Positions 37,042 to 45,571 of a stretch of DNA of 64,000 nt are shown piece by piece. How positions within the stretch are numbered: the stretch's first letter is position 1; each line of letters starts with the position of its first letter. The stretch is from Mucilaginibacter sp. cycad4 (GTDB taxonomy: Bacteria; Bacteroidota; Bacteroidia; Sphingobacteriales; Sphingobacteriaceae): positions 3,720,001-3,784,000 of the forward strand of contig NZ_CP139559.1 of assembly GCF_034263275.1 (NCBI RefSeq), written 5' to 3'. A program made the translations under genes and the position numbers. A model generated the notes under the pieces. It had not been told where the DNA came from. It saw only the letters and a list, made by a program, of their open reading frames with translations, and searched no databases.

Positions 37042-37707
37042 TTATGGAGTAAACAGCTTCCAATGTCCTTCTGAAATAACCTCGACGATGCCATCAATCA
37101 CTTTAATAGCGGTTTGATCGTCAATTGCATATGACGGCACTGGTATTGTGGCCGCCAGTTTTTCAATGCTGGCCAGAGAATTATCCGGAAACCATTCATG
37201 ATCCAAATGCGGATGCAATGCAAAATCAACAAAACTCAGCGATTTATCGGTGTCAGCCGGTAGTGTATGGTTGCCGTAGGTAGTTCCGTAGCGGGTCATG
37301 ATCATACTACCGGCGCTCAAGCCAACATATACCATCTTTTGTAAAAGCGACGGCAGCAGATCTGTCAATCCGGATTGCTGCATCCAGTAACATAGGTATT
37401 GGCAGTCGCCGCCACCTACCAGTAAAGCATCAGTTTCCCGGAGTATATCAACCCATAACGCTTTTTTGATACTGGGTAAGGCGGTAAGTTCCAGCAGGCC
37501 CAGCGATTTCCAACCTAATTCGCAAAAAGGGTCACCTAAGGACCCGCAGATAACCCTTCGTACTATGTCACTACCATTGGGTATGGCATATATCGCGGTG
37601 GGGATAAAAAGGGCGCTCGCTTCGGCAACCGGTTTGCCCAACAGCTCTACTAAAGCATTTTGAATACTCAGGTTGCTGATTCCGGCAGATGTAAGAAGTA
37701 GCTTCAT
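37042..37707 (-). CDS. pepE: Peptidase E-like (S51) dipeptidase
   Basis: The start at 37707 (MKLLLTSAGISN) matches the family; a longer frame adds seven residues. 221 residues. ALLVGGGDCQYLCYWMQQSG is the G-G-G-N-like loop, and the nucleophile Ser131 is in VGLSAGSM; HPHLDHEWFP supplies the His. S51 enzymes release Asp-X dipeptides in the cytoplasm. Convergent with the RPCxxC gene. Confidence 0.88.
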   Translation of the reverse strand: MKLLLTSAGISNLSIQNALVELLGKPVAEASALFIPTAIYAIPNGSDIVRRVICGSLGDPFCELGWKSLGLLELTALPSIKKALWVDILRETDALLVGGGDCQYLCYWMQQSGLTDLLPSLLQKMVYVGLSAGSMIMTRYGTTYGNHTLPADTDKSLSFVDFALHPHLDHEWFPDNSLASIEKLAATIPVPSYAIDDQTAIKVIDGIVEVISEGHWKLFTP

Positions 37708-37885
37708 AATTTGTTGGATTATCATCAATATTAATCAAAACGCCGTAATTAAATTCATAAAATATCCAAAACTTCGGCTCCATCCATTCAATCACCCCGT
37801 TCGTCGGTACAAAATTTCATATTGCTATCCGGAAGCTATTTTTACAACATCAAATAATAATTTGATCAGTGATAAGGTTTAGGTT

Positions 37886-37921
37886 AAAGCTTCCAAGCAG
37901 CGAGTGCAAGGAAGCTTTTTT
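37886..37921 (+). terminator. Orphan terminator-like hairpin
   Basis: AAAGCTTCC (37886-37894) pairs with GGAAGCTTT (37910-37918) and is followed by T5. No rightward ORF precedes it, since the gene at 37707 points left. It may end a small RNA. Otherwise 37708-38074 holds nothing I recognise. Confidence 0.55.
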
Positions 37922-38074
37922 ATTTCACCCTCGCCTGCTCTTCCAAATCCACAACTGTTAAGCCAACAGTACTAACTCCTAAGTCAAAGTCGTTCTTTCT
38001 CTTTCCGCTACTTAAAACTTATGACTTTAGACTAAAGACTATTTGTTGATCTATAAATGATACGACAACTCCCC

Positions 38075-38142
38075 GTTCATCTATACAATATCCCGGTTTA
38101 CCGACACATGATTGTTAAAACTTCCGTTCATCTTCACCTTTG
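38075..38142 (+). promoter_or_regulatory. Predicted LytTR operator plus promoter before the LytS/LytTR pair
   Basis: TTCATCTA (from 38076) and TTTACCGA (from 38097) are spaced by 21 bp and followed by CACA. 26 bp after that comes CACCTTTG (38135-38142), with TTG 20 bp before it. The same layout occurs at 40203, 47485 and (minus strand) 54068. Confidence 0.7.
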
Positions 38143-38195
38143 ATTTATAATTCAGAAGCAGGGACACTGAATTATAGTTTTTTTCGTATAAGATG

Positions 38196-38228
38196 AAGCA
38201 CCTGTGCAATGTACAGGTGCTTTTTTTA
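38196..38228 (+). terminator. Terminator between the LytTR-type promoter and the kinase gene
   Basis: AAGCACCTGT (38196-38205) pairs with ACAGGTGCTT (38213-38222) and T7 follows. A transcript from the promoter at 38135 would end here at about 80 nt, before the kinase gene at 38297. It is therefore either an attenuator or the end of a small RNA. Confidence 0.75.
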
Positions 38229-38296
38229 AATTAGATGCTAAAATATGTGCCAGCCATTAGCTACGGCATTAATGAATAAAAGAATCTTAAAATAAA

Positions 38297-39490
38297 ATGA
38301 TCCGCTCAAAAGCAACCACTTTTTTTATTCATGCTGCAGGCTGGCTTGTGTTTTTAGGGTTCCCGCTATTGTTCATGAACCGTACGCAGCAAAGCAGCGC
38401 CGGTACCTATACGGTATTATTTTCTCCTTACTATTGGCTGTTTTGTCTCACCTATATATTTATGTTTTACCTGAACGCCTGGTACCTGGTGCCAAAGTTC
38501 GTGTTCCGTAAAAGATATATCTGGTATGGGCTTATTGTGCTATTACTTTCAGGCTGTGTTTACTTTTTGCAGCCTTTTGATAACCTGCTTCTTCACAATC
38601 TCATTAAAGGAAACAAGCCTATAGCAACAGCCGCGCCCAATCCGCAGCCTATAGGCCCGCAAATTACGCCTACAGGTATCGACAGTTCAGCACCCAATCA
38701 GCAAAATATGCCTTTTGGCCCGTTGCCGCATGAGGACCTGCGGATGCAGGACCCCAGCCTCAAACCCGCCAACCGCATCATTTTCATTCATCAATCGGGC
38801 AATATTGATATGGTGGCGTTGTTTATTTTCATTATTGTAATGGGACTGAGCGTTGCCATTGCCACCGTTCAAAAGTGGCAGCTTACCGAGCAGATGGTTA
38901 CCCGTGCCGAAGCTGAAAAAGCCCATGCCGAGCTCTCTTTTCTTAAAGCACAGATCAACCCTCATTTCCTGTTCAATACGCTGAATAATATTTATGCCTT
39001 ATCGGTTACTAACAGTGAGCATACTTCCGAAAGTATCATGAAGCTGTCCAATATAATGCGTTACGTAACTGACGAGGTAACTGAGGATTTTGTATTGCTG
39101 CAAAATGAGATTGATTGTATCAATGACTATATCGACCTGCAACGCCTGCGCCTCGGCAAAAAAACAAAGCTTGATTTTGAAGTTTCGGGCGAGATTGACA
39201 ACCAAAAAATTCCGCCCCTGATACTGATGACCTTTATTGAAAACGTTTTTAAATACGGCGTAAGTAAACATCAGCCATCCGTTATCAATATATGCTTAAG
39301 GGTAAACGGCAATCAGATGCTGTTCATTTGCAAAAATACCATTTTCGAAAAACGACCTGCTACCGAACGCAAAGGTATTGGCATTGCCAATAACCGCCAG
39401 CGCCTGCAACATATTTACCCTAACAAACACCGGCTTGACATTAGCGCGGCCGATGGCAATTTTATTGTTGAACTGGAGATTAATGCTTAA
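38297..39490 (+). CDS. LytS-type sensor histidine kinase
   Basis: 397 residues with three N-terminal helices (about 12-28, 46-62, 75-93), a Pro/Gln-rich loop of about 75 residues outside the membrane, and a fourth helix (about 172-192). The His_kinase motif LKAQINPHFLFNTLNN follows (His223), then an ATPase domain with TFIENVFKYGVSKH (N box) and GIGIANNRQRL (G box). It lacks a recognised input domain, as usual for these Bacteroidota kinases, and would phosphorylate the LytTR regulator 12 bp downstream. Confidence 0.94.
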   Translation: MIRSKATTFFIHAAGWLVFLGFPLLFMNRTQQSSAGTYTVLFSPYYWLFCLTYIFMFYLNAWYLVPKFVFRKRYIWYGLIVLLLSGCVYFLQPFDNLLLHNLIKGNKPIATAAPNPQPIGPQITPTGIDSSAPNQQNMPFGPLPHEDLRMQDPSLKPANRIIFIHQSGNIDMVALFIFIIVMGLSVAIATVQKWQLTEQMVTRAEAEKAHAELSFLKAQINPHFLFNTLNNIYALSVTNSEHTSESIMKLSNIMRYVTDEVTEDFVLLQNEIDCINDYIDLQRLRLGKKTKLDFEVSGEIDNQKIPPLILMTFIENVFKYGVSKHQPSVINICLRVNGNQMLFICKNTIFEKRPATERKGIGIANNRQRLQHIYPNKHRLDISAADGNFIVELEINA

Positions 39491-39502
39491 AAACTATTTA
39501 TT

Positions 39503-40198
39503 ATGCAATTAAAATGTGTAGCTATTGACGATGAGCCGCTGGCCCTTCAGATAATTGAAAAATATGTAGCCGAATATCCCGCGTTAACATTGGTTAATAC
39601 TTTTGAAGATGCCATATCGGGCGGGGAATACCTGAAACAGAACAAGGTAGATGTGCTGTTCATAGATATTAATATGCCCGACATTACCGGTATCGACCTG
39701 GTAAAATCACTGACTGATAAACCGATGATCATTTTTACCACTGCCTATAAAAACTATGCCTACGAAGGATATGAATTGGAGGCGGTGGATTACTTGTTGA
39801 AACCCATCAATAACCTGCGCTTTGGTGCGGCAATTCAAAAAGCCATTGGTTATTACCAATACAAACATACCGATACCACAAGTGAAGGCGATTTCCTGTA
39901 TGTGCATTCAGAATACAGGCTGATCAAGATCAACATTAAAGACATTGAATATATTGAAAGCATGCAGGATTACATCAAGATCCATATGCTGGGCGTGGCT
40001 AAACCCGTACTTACCCTTATGCCTTTGAAAAGCGCCATTGAAAAGCTGCCTGCATCAAAGTTTATCCGCATTCACCGCAGCTTCGTGGTAGCGCGTGATC
40101 AGATCAGGTCTATCCATAACCGCAAGGTAAAACTAACCGATATAGAGCTTCCTGTAGGCACAAACTATACCGATTTTATTAAAGACTGGCACAAATAA
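39503..40198 (+). CDS. LytTR-family response regulator
   Basis: 231 residues: receiver with acidic pair near residue 9 and phospho-acceptor Asp55 in LFIDINMPD, Thr in FTTAYKNYAYEGYEL and Lys in LLKPI. A LytTR DNA-binding domain (about 130-231) has IEYIESMQDYIKIH and FIRIHRSFVVARDQI. LytTR proteins bind direct repeats about 21 bp apart. Four such repeat pairs lie nearby, the nearest five bases after this stop codon. Pairs with the kinase upstream. Confidence 0.95.
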   Translation: MQLKCVAIDDEPLALQIIEKYVAEYPALTLVNTFEDAISGGEYLKQNKVDVLFIDINMPDITGIDLVKSLTDKPMIIFTTAYKNYAYEGYELEAVDYLLKPINNLRFGAAIQKAIGYYQYKHTDTTSEGDFLYVHSEYRLIKINIKDIEYIESMQDYIKIHMLGVAKPVLTLMPLKSAIEKLPASKFIRIHRSFVVARDQIRSIHNRKVKLTDIELPVGTNYTDFIKDWHK

Positions 40199-40202
40199 TC
40201 AA

Positions 40203-40269
40203 TTCATCGGCACATTAAAGGCGTTGAACGACACATTATTTTATAGCCCCGTAAATAGCCTCAACTTTA
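40203..40269 (+). promoter_or_regulatory. Predicted LytTR operator plus promoter of the receiver/PqqD operon
   Basis: TTCATCGG (40203) and TTGAACGA (40224) are 21 bp apart, with CACA following. CAACTTTA (40262-40269) is 26 bp further, as in the other three sites. It starts five bases past the regulator stop and precedes the ATG at 40305. Confidence 0.65.
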
Positions 40270-40304
40270 TATTATATCATTAATCGACACCAATCCTTAC
40301 AGTC

Positions 40305-40682
40305 ATGAAAACAGCAGGCGACAAAAAAACCATCTTAGTACTTGATAAAAACAGCAGGATGCTATCGGTAATTGATGACATTAGGTACTACGGCGATTTT
40401 AATGTGCATTTAACTTATGACCCCAACGCGATATATGACAAGGCCAAGGTGATTAATCCGGACCTGATCATTTTGGACTATTTGTTAGTGGATAATGATT
40501 GCGAACTGGTTTGCCGGGACTTTAAGGATGATAAACAATTATGCAATGTACCTATCATCATTGTAACTGCTTTTAAAACAAAAAAATCAAAAGCCGACTC
40601 CTACAAATGCGATGCCCTATTTGTAAAACCGCTGGATATGGAAGTACTTGCATCAAGGATTGAATACTTAATGGCATCCTGA
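40305..40682 (+). CDS. Stand-alone receiver-domain protein
   Basis: 125 residues forming one receiver domain. Phospho-acceptor Asp58 is in LIILDYLL, Thr is in IIVTAF and Lys in LFVKPLD. The usual double-acid at strand 1 reads LDKN, with one acidic residue instead of two, so magnesium binding may be weak. It has no output domain. It is first in the operon with the PqqD-like, ATP-grasp and decarboxylase genes and may link that operon to a phosphorelay. Confidence 0.88.
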   Translation: MKTAGDKKTILVLDKNSRMLSVIDDIRYYGDFNVHLTYDPNAIYDKAKVINPDLIILDYLLVDNDCELVCRDFKDDKQLCNVPIIIVTAFKTKKSKADSYKCDALFVKPLDMEVLASRIEYLMAS

Positions 40683-40752
40683 AGCCGGTTTTGTAAACTG
40701 ATATAAACCTGCTAAGTTTAGCTTTTATTAATTAACAAACCTGCAATTATAA

Positions 40753-40995
40753 ATGAAACTCAAGAGCAATATAGCCACCAGCGAAAACGGGTTTATTTTT
40801 AACCCTGCCACCGGCGATTCGTTTTCTGGTAATGGTATGGCGGCACAACTGCTTGGGGCCATGAAAAGCGGTAAAACGGAAGATGAGATCAAGCAGGACA
40901 TTCTGAACAGGTATGAAGTGAGCGAAAGCCAGCTTAACAGGGATTGGGATAATTGGATGATGCAGCTAAAAGAAGCAAACCTGCTCGAAATTTAA
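40753..40995 (+). CDS. PqqD-like (RRE) small protein
   Basis: 80 residues. A short N-terminal strand pair (ATSENGFIFNPATGDSFSGNG) is followed by three helices with EDEIKQDILNRYEVSESQLNRDWDNWMMQLKEANLL, the fold of PqqD/RiPP recognition elements, which hold leader peptides for modifying enzymes. The gene ends five bases before the ATP-grasp ATG. No precursor-peptide gene was found in the short gaps around it. Recognition role is inferred from the family. Confidence 0.78.
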   Translation: MKLKSNIATSENGFIFNPATGDSFSGNGMAAQLLGAMKSGKTEDEIKQDILNRYEVSESQLNRDWDNWMMQLKEANLLEI

Positions 40996-41000
40996 GGACG

Positions 41001-42053
41001 ATGCAAAACAAGTACGCTAATTTATGTATTGCCGTTACCGGGCTTAATGCCAATGACAATCCAGGCCCGGGGATGGCGGTCATCCGTTCTTTAAAAGAGT
41101 ATTTTGGAGATAGTTTGCGCATAATTGGCCTGTCGTACGAGTCGCTGGAGCCGGGGATCTATCTGCGGGAGCAGGTAAATAAAACTTACCAGATCCCCTA
41201 TCCAACTGAAGGTACGGCAGCCCTTATTGAACGTTTGGCATATATCAACCGGCAGGAGAAACTTGATCTCATTATCCCCAACTTTGACTCGGAGTTGTTC
41301 AATTTTATAAAGATAGCGCCGCAATTGCAGCAAATGGGCATAGCAACCTATCTCCCAACACACCAGCAACTGGCTTTGAGGGATAAGGTGAACCTAAAAA
41401 ATTTCGGTACAAAAAATGGCTTTTATGTACCTGCAGATCATAAGCTTTACACTGCCGACGACATTAAAAAGGCGGCCGATGAGTTCAATTTCCCCATGGT
41501 AATAAAAGGGAAATTCTATGAGGCTTACGTGGTTTACACGATGGATCAGGCGCTGAAAGCCTTTCATCAATTGAATGCAGCCTGGGGCGTACCGGTAATA
41601 GCCCAGCAATATATCAAAGGCAACGAAATCAATATCGCAGCCCTGGGTAATGGCAAAGGCGGCAACATCAGTTTGGTGGCCATGCGCAAGCTTTATATTA
41701 CCGATAAAGGCAAGGCCTGGGCGGGCGTTACCATTAAAGAAGATAAGCTTACCCAACTGGCCGGCAACTTTGCCCTTGCAACCAACTGGAAAGGCGGTTA
41801 CGAAATGGAGATCATGAGCAACGCCGAAGGGCATTTATATATATTGGAAATTAACCCCCGGTTTCCGGCATGGGTTTATTTAACCGCTGCTGCAGGCCAA
41901 AACCAGCCAGCCGCATTGGCCAAAATGGCCATGGGGCAAGATGTTGAACCCTATACTCATTACCAGGCCGGCAAATTATTTGTCAGGTATTCGTGGGACC
42001 ATATTGCCGACATTGCCGATTTTCAGCAGATCTCGGCGTTTGGCGAATTATAA
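41001..42053 (+). CDS. ATP-grasp family ligase
   Basis: The ATG at 41001 follows the PqqD-like stop; a longer frame would overlap it. 350 residues with an N-terminal Rossmann part (AVTGLNANDNPGPGMAVIRSL) and ATP-grasp core: FPMVIKGKFYEAYVVY, VIAQQYIKGNEINIAALG, YEMEIMSN and the Mg-ligand end ILEINPRFPAW. Such enzymes join a carboxylate to an amine or thiol through an acyl-phosphate. Beside PqqD-like and PLP-decarboxylase genes the likely substrate is a peptide or amino acid, but it is unknown. Confidence 0.88.
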   Translation: MQNKYANLCIAVTGLNANDNPGPGMAVIRSLKEYFGDSLRIIGLSYESLEPGIYLREQVNKTYQIPYPTEGTAALIERLAYINRQEKLDLIIPNFDSELFNFIKIAPQLQQMGIATYLPTHQQLALRDKVNLKNFGTKNGFYVPADHKLYTADDIKKAADEFNFPMVIKGKFYEAYVVYTMDQALKAFHQLNAAWGVPVIAQQYIKGNEINIAALGNGKGGNISLVAMRKLYITDKGKAWAGVTIKEDKLTQLAGNFALATNWKGGYEMEIMSNAEGHLYILEINPRFPAWVYLTAAAGQNQPAALAKMAMGQDVEPYTHYQAGKLFVRYSWDHIADIADFQQISAFGEL

Positions 42054-42062
42054 TTTATAATA

Positions 42063-43418
42063 ATGGAAAAGCTGCCATACGAAAAACCATATATAAAAAA
42101 ACTACATGCCGGTGCGCTGAATAAATTTGGCTCCCGCACCGGTGTGCAGCCTGTTAAAAGCATTGATGGCGTTTCGGTTAAAAGCTTGATCGAAAACTAC
42201 GGTTCGCCGGTGTTTGTATTGTCCGAAAAACAAATCCGTAAAAACTACCGGGCGGCATACCGCGCTTTTAGTACCCGTTACCCAAAAGTACAATTTGCAT
42301 GGAGCTATAAAACCAATTACCTCAACGCCGTTTGCCAGATCTTTCACCAGGAGGGTAGCTGGGCCGAGGTTGTTTCGGGCTTTGAATACCGTAAAGCGCT
42401 GGGCAATGGCGTACCTGGCAACAAGATCATTTTTAACGGACCGGGGAAATCCATCAACGATCTGCAGCTGGCCATCGAGCATGATTCATTAATCCACATT
42501 GATCATTTCGATGAGCTTAATTTGTTGCTTACTTTAAGTAAAAACCTGGCCAATAAGCCGCGCGTAGCCATCCGTGTAAATATGGATACCGGCGTTTACC
42601 CCCTTTGGGACCGCTTTGGTTTTAACTATGAAAATGGGGAATCCTGGTCGGCGGTTTCAAAAATCATAAGCTCGGGAAGCCTGCAATTAGTGGGCCTGCA
42701 TTGCCATATCGGTACCTTTATGCTTTCTGCCGATGCTTATGGCATAGCAGCTAATAAACTGGCCGAACTGGCTGTGCGCTGCCAGGCCGAGCTTAATCAT
42801 AAAATAGAATATCTTGATCTGGGAGGCGGTTTCCCCTCAACCAATACACTAAAAGGTGCTTACCTGCCGGGGAACGATACCGTGCCGACGATTGATGATT
42901 TTGCTGAAGCAATAACCTCGGCTTTGCTCAATTTTGGCTTTGCCAATGATGACCTACCGCTGCTGATATTGGAAAGCGGACGCGTTTTGATAGATGATGC
43001 CGGGTACCTGCTGGGCACTGTTATTGCCAACAAACGTTTAGCCAATGGCAAAGGCGCCGCCATTGTTGATTTTGGGGTCAATATCCTGTTTACATCTTTT
43101 TGGTATGAACATCAGGTAAGCCCTGCACAGGATTTTACGGCACATACCGAAAACATGGTAATATATGGGCCGCTTTGCATGAACATTGATGTGATCAGGG
43201 AAAGCATTAACCTGCCCCTCCTAAACGCCGGTGACCAGGTAGTAGTGCACAAGGTTGGTGCTTACAACATGACACAATGGATGCAATTTATTACATTAAG
43301 GCCTGCTGTTGTATTGATAGACGAGAAATTGCGCACGCACCTCATCCGCAAAAACGAAACATTGGAATATACTGCCAAACCTGAGTTAGTACCCGCTCAT
43401 TTAAATAACAACAAGTGA
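42063..43418 (+). CDS. Diaminopimelate-decarboxylase-like type III PLP enzyme with leader-like N-terminus
   Basis: 451 residues. The PLP Lys83 is in FAWSYKTNYL, then GLHCHIGTFM, the glycine-rich LDLGGGFPS, LILESGRVLID and GPLCMNIDV. This is the order of DapDC/ODC-type decarboxylases, but the usual EPGR is ESGR and the C-E-S-x-D substrate loop reads CMNID, so the substrate probably differs. The first 28 residues (YEKPYIKKLHAG then NKFGS) are an extra basic stretch before the family core, like a leader peptide. It ends by overlapping the GTG of the next gene. Confidence 0.88.
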   Translation: MEKLPYEKPYIKKLHAGALNKFGSRTGVQPVKSIDGVSVKSLIENYGSPVFVLSEKQIRKNYRAAYRAFSTRYPKVQFAWSYKTNYLNAVCQIFHQEGSWAEVVSGFEYRKALGNGVPGNKIIFNGPGKSINDLQLAIEHDSLIHIDHFDELNLLLTLSKNLANKPRVAIRVNMDTGVYPLWDRFGFNYENGESWSAVSKIISSGSLQLVGLHCHIGTFMLSADAYGIAANKLAELAVRCQAELNHKIEYLDLGGGFPSTNTLKGAYLPGNDTVPTIDDFAEAITSALLNFGFANDDLPLLILESGRVLIDDAGYLLGTVIANKRLANGKGAAIVDFGVNILFTSFWYEHQVSPAQDFTAHTENMVIYGPLCMNIDVIRESINLPLLNAGDQVVVHKVGAYNMTQWMQFITLRPAVVLIDEKLRTHLIRKNETLEYTAKPELVPAHLNNNK

Positions 43419-45571
43419 AGCAAATTCCAGCATTCATAAAAACCGTCATCAATTCCTATTCGGTGCTGTTTTTTTCGCAAAACCGGGTATTGGGGATTAT
43501 TTTGCTGCTGGTATCATTCTTCAACCCGGTATCAGGCTTTGCCGGCCTGGGCTGTGTCGTTTTTTCTTTACTGATAACAAAACTACTAAAACAGGATGGC
43601 GAGCATTACCGTGCCGGAATCTACAGTTTCAATAGTTTATTACTGGGGATAGCATTTGGTGCTTTTTTTCAGGTTAACCTTATTTTTATAAGCTGGCTCC
43701 CGGTTGCCTGCTTCATGGTAGTCCTCGCCACTATCATTATATCAAGGCGTATGGAGAAAGCCGGCCTGCCAATACTCTCACTGCCGTTTATACTTATATT
43801 TTGGCTTGTATCGCTTGCATCTAACAGCATTTTCAACACAGGTATTTTGCAAAAAAGCAGTTCCCTGCTCGAGGAAATTTACACCGGTCCGGGTAACCTT
43901 GCCGGGGCCGAAGGTTATCTTGCTACTGCGTTACCGAAACTGTTAAGCTTATTTTTTCGCTCATTAAGTGCGGTTCTGTTTCAGCATAATATTATAGCGG
44001 GAATACTTATTGCCTTGGGGATCCTTGTACATTCGCGCATAGCATTCAGCCTGCTTATTATTAGCTTTTTAACTGCCTGTGGCTTAAACGGTATCACACA
44101 CACTTATCCCGAAGGTATCAGCTATTACCATTTGGGCGCCAATTTAATGATGGCGTCCATGGCAATCGGGAGCTTTTTTACCATCCCTTCGTTACGCTCT
44201 TACCTGCTGGCAATTCTTTGTATTCCATTAGGCTTTGTGCTCATTAATGCGCTTACAACGCTCATGGCCCTGCATGCACTGCCTATTTTTTCGTTACCGT
44301 TTTGTGTGCTTAATATCAGCCTTCTTTATTTTTTAATACTGATTGGCCATCACCCCAAATTGCAGCTCACCACAGCACAACATTACTCACCCGAAAAAAA
44401 CCTTTATCATGTTTTGAACCTGCAAAACAGGCTCAACGATCTGAAATACATCAGGCTCAGTTTGCCATTTATGGGGTACTGGACAGTATCGCAGGGTTAT
44501 AATGGGGCTATTACCCACAAAGGCGAATGGGGCCAGGCGCTTGATTTTGTGATCACCGACGATGAACAAAAAACGTTTCAATATCCCGGCACCCTTCCCG
44601 AGCATTTCTATTGTTTTAACAAACCGGTACTGGCCTGCGGCGATGGCGTTGTTGAACTGGTAGTAAACCACGTAGAAGATAACGACATAAGCGAAGAAAA
44701 CCTGAAGGAAAATTGGGGCAATACGGTAGTGATCCGCCATGCTGAGGGGCTTTATTCCAAACTTTCGCACCTCAAAAAAAACTCCATAAAGGTTAAACCA
44801 GGCGATACTGTTAAGCAAGGTGACCTGCTGGGGTTCTGCGGTAATTCGGGCCGGTCACCCGAGCCGCATTTGCATTTTCAGTTGCAGGCAACGCCTTATA
44901 TCGGCTCCAAAACATTGTCCTATCCATTTGCTTATTATTTTAACAAAAAGGACAATCAAAACAGCCTCGAAAGCTACACTGTTCCTAATGAAAATGAGCT
45001 GATAAGTAATCCGGAGATAAATGTATCGCTCAAAAAAGCATTTGACCTTCAACCCGGTTTTGTAGCTAAACTAATAGCCGAAAATGGTGCAACCGAAGAG
45101 TGGGAAATTTTCAAAGATGCTTTGAACCAGTCTTACATTTACAGCAAAACAACCGGCGCCGTTGCTTATTTTATCAATAACGGTACTATGTTTTACTTCA
45201 CCAGTTTTTATGGCGATAAAACATCATTGCTCCACTATTTTTATATTGCTGCCTATAAAGTTATTTTTAACGATGCAGGGTACATCCAGGCAAGCGATGA
45301 GTTTCCTGTATCGCTCACCAGCAATAAACTATTGCTTTGGCTGCAGGATTTTACCGCACCGTTTTACCGGTTCATCGGGGTAAAATACAAAAGCGGCATC
45401 CAGGTAAAAAAAGCAGGATTAAACATTGTATCCAAACAATACCAGGAAATTGCAGGTAAAACAATACCACTTGCCGAATCAACAGTTTTTGTAGATCATG
45501 GCAGCCTGCAAGCCTTCATCATAAATATAAACGGTAAGCATATTGAAGCACAATGGAGTACAGAAAATTAA
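43415..45571 (+). CDS. Urea-transporter-like membrane domain fused to an M23 peptidase domain
   Basis: 718 residues with a GTG start overlapping the upstream stop as GTGA. Residues 1-315 have about 10 helices and the urea-transporter-type YSFNSLLLGIAFGAFF and NSIFNTG segments. Residues about 360-520 match M23 endopeptidases: HKGEWGQALDF, GNTVVIRHAEGLYSKLSHL and PEPHLHFQLQ. The last 190 residues are unrecognised. M23 proteins cut peptide cross-links with zinc. The joined channel could move a small amide across the inner membrane. Substrates are unknown. Confidence 0.82.
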   Translation: MKQIPAFIKTVINSYSVLFFSQNRVLGIILLLVSFFNPVSGFAGLGCVVFSLLITKLLKQDGEHYRAGIYSFNSLLLGIAFGAFFQVNLIFISWLPVACFMVVLATIIISRRMEKAGLPILSLPFILIFWLVSLASNSIFNTGILQKSSSLLEEIYTGPGNLAGAEGYLATALPKLLSLFFRSLSAVLFQHNIIAGILIALGILVHSRIAFSLLIISFLTACGLNGITHTYPEGISYYHLGANLMMASMAIGSFFTIPSLRSYLLAILCIPLGFVLINALTTLMALHALPIFSLPFCVLNISLLYFLILIGHHPKLQLTTAQHYSPEKNLYHVLNLQNRLNDLKYIRLSLPFMGYWTVSQGYNGAITHKGEWGQALDFVITDDEQKTFQYPGTLPEHFYCFNKPVLACGDGVVELVVNHVEDNDISEENLKENWGNTVVIRHAEGLYSKLSHLKKNSIKVKPGDTVKQGDLLGFCGNSGRSPEPHLHFQLQATPYIGSKTLSYPFAYYFNKKDNQNSLESYTVPNENELISNPEINVSLKKAFDLQPGFVAKLIAENGATEEWEIFKDALNQSYIYSKTTGAVAYFINNGTMFYFTSFYGDKTSLLHYFYIAAYKVIFNDAGYIQASDEFPVSLTSNKLLLWLQDFTAPFYRFIGVKYKSGIQVKKAGLNIVSKQYQEIAGKTIPLAESTVFVDHGSLQAFIININGKHIEAQWSTEN

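Noticed and set aside
38075..38109. Palindromic repressor site
   Set aside because: The half-sites are direct repeats 21 bp apart, not inverted, so a LytTR-type site fits better.
40683..40752. Small precursor-peptide gene near the PqqD-like gene
   Set aside because: The gap has no start-stop frame of useful length; the only leader-like segment is fused to the decarboxylase.
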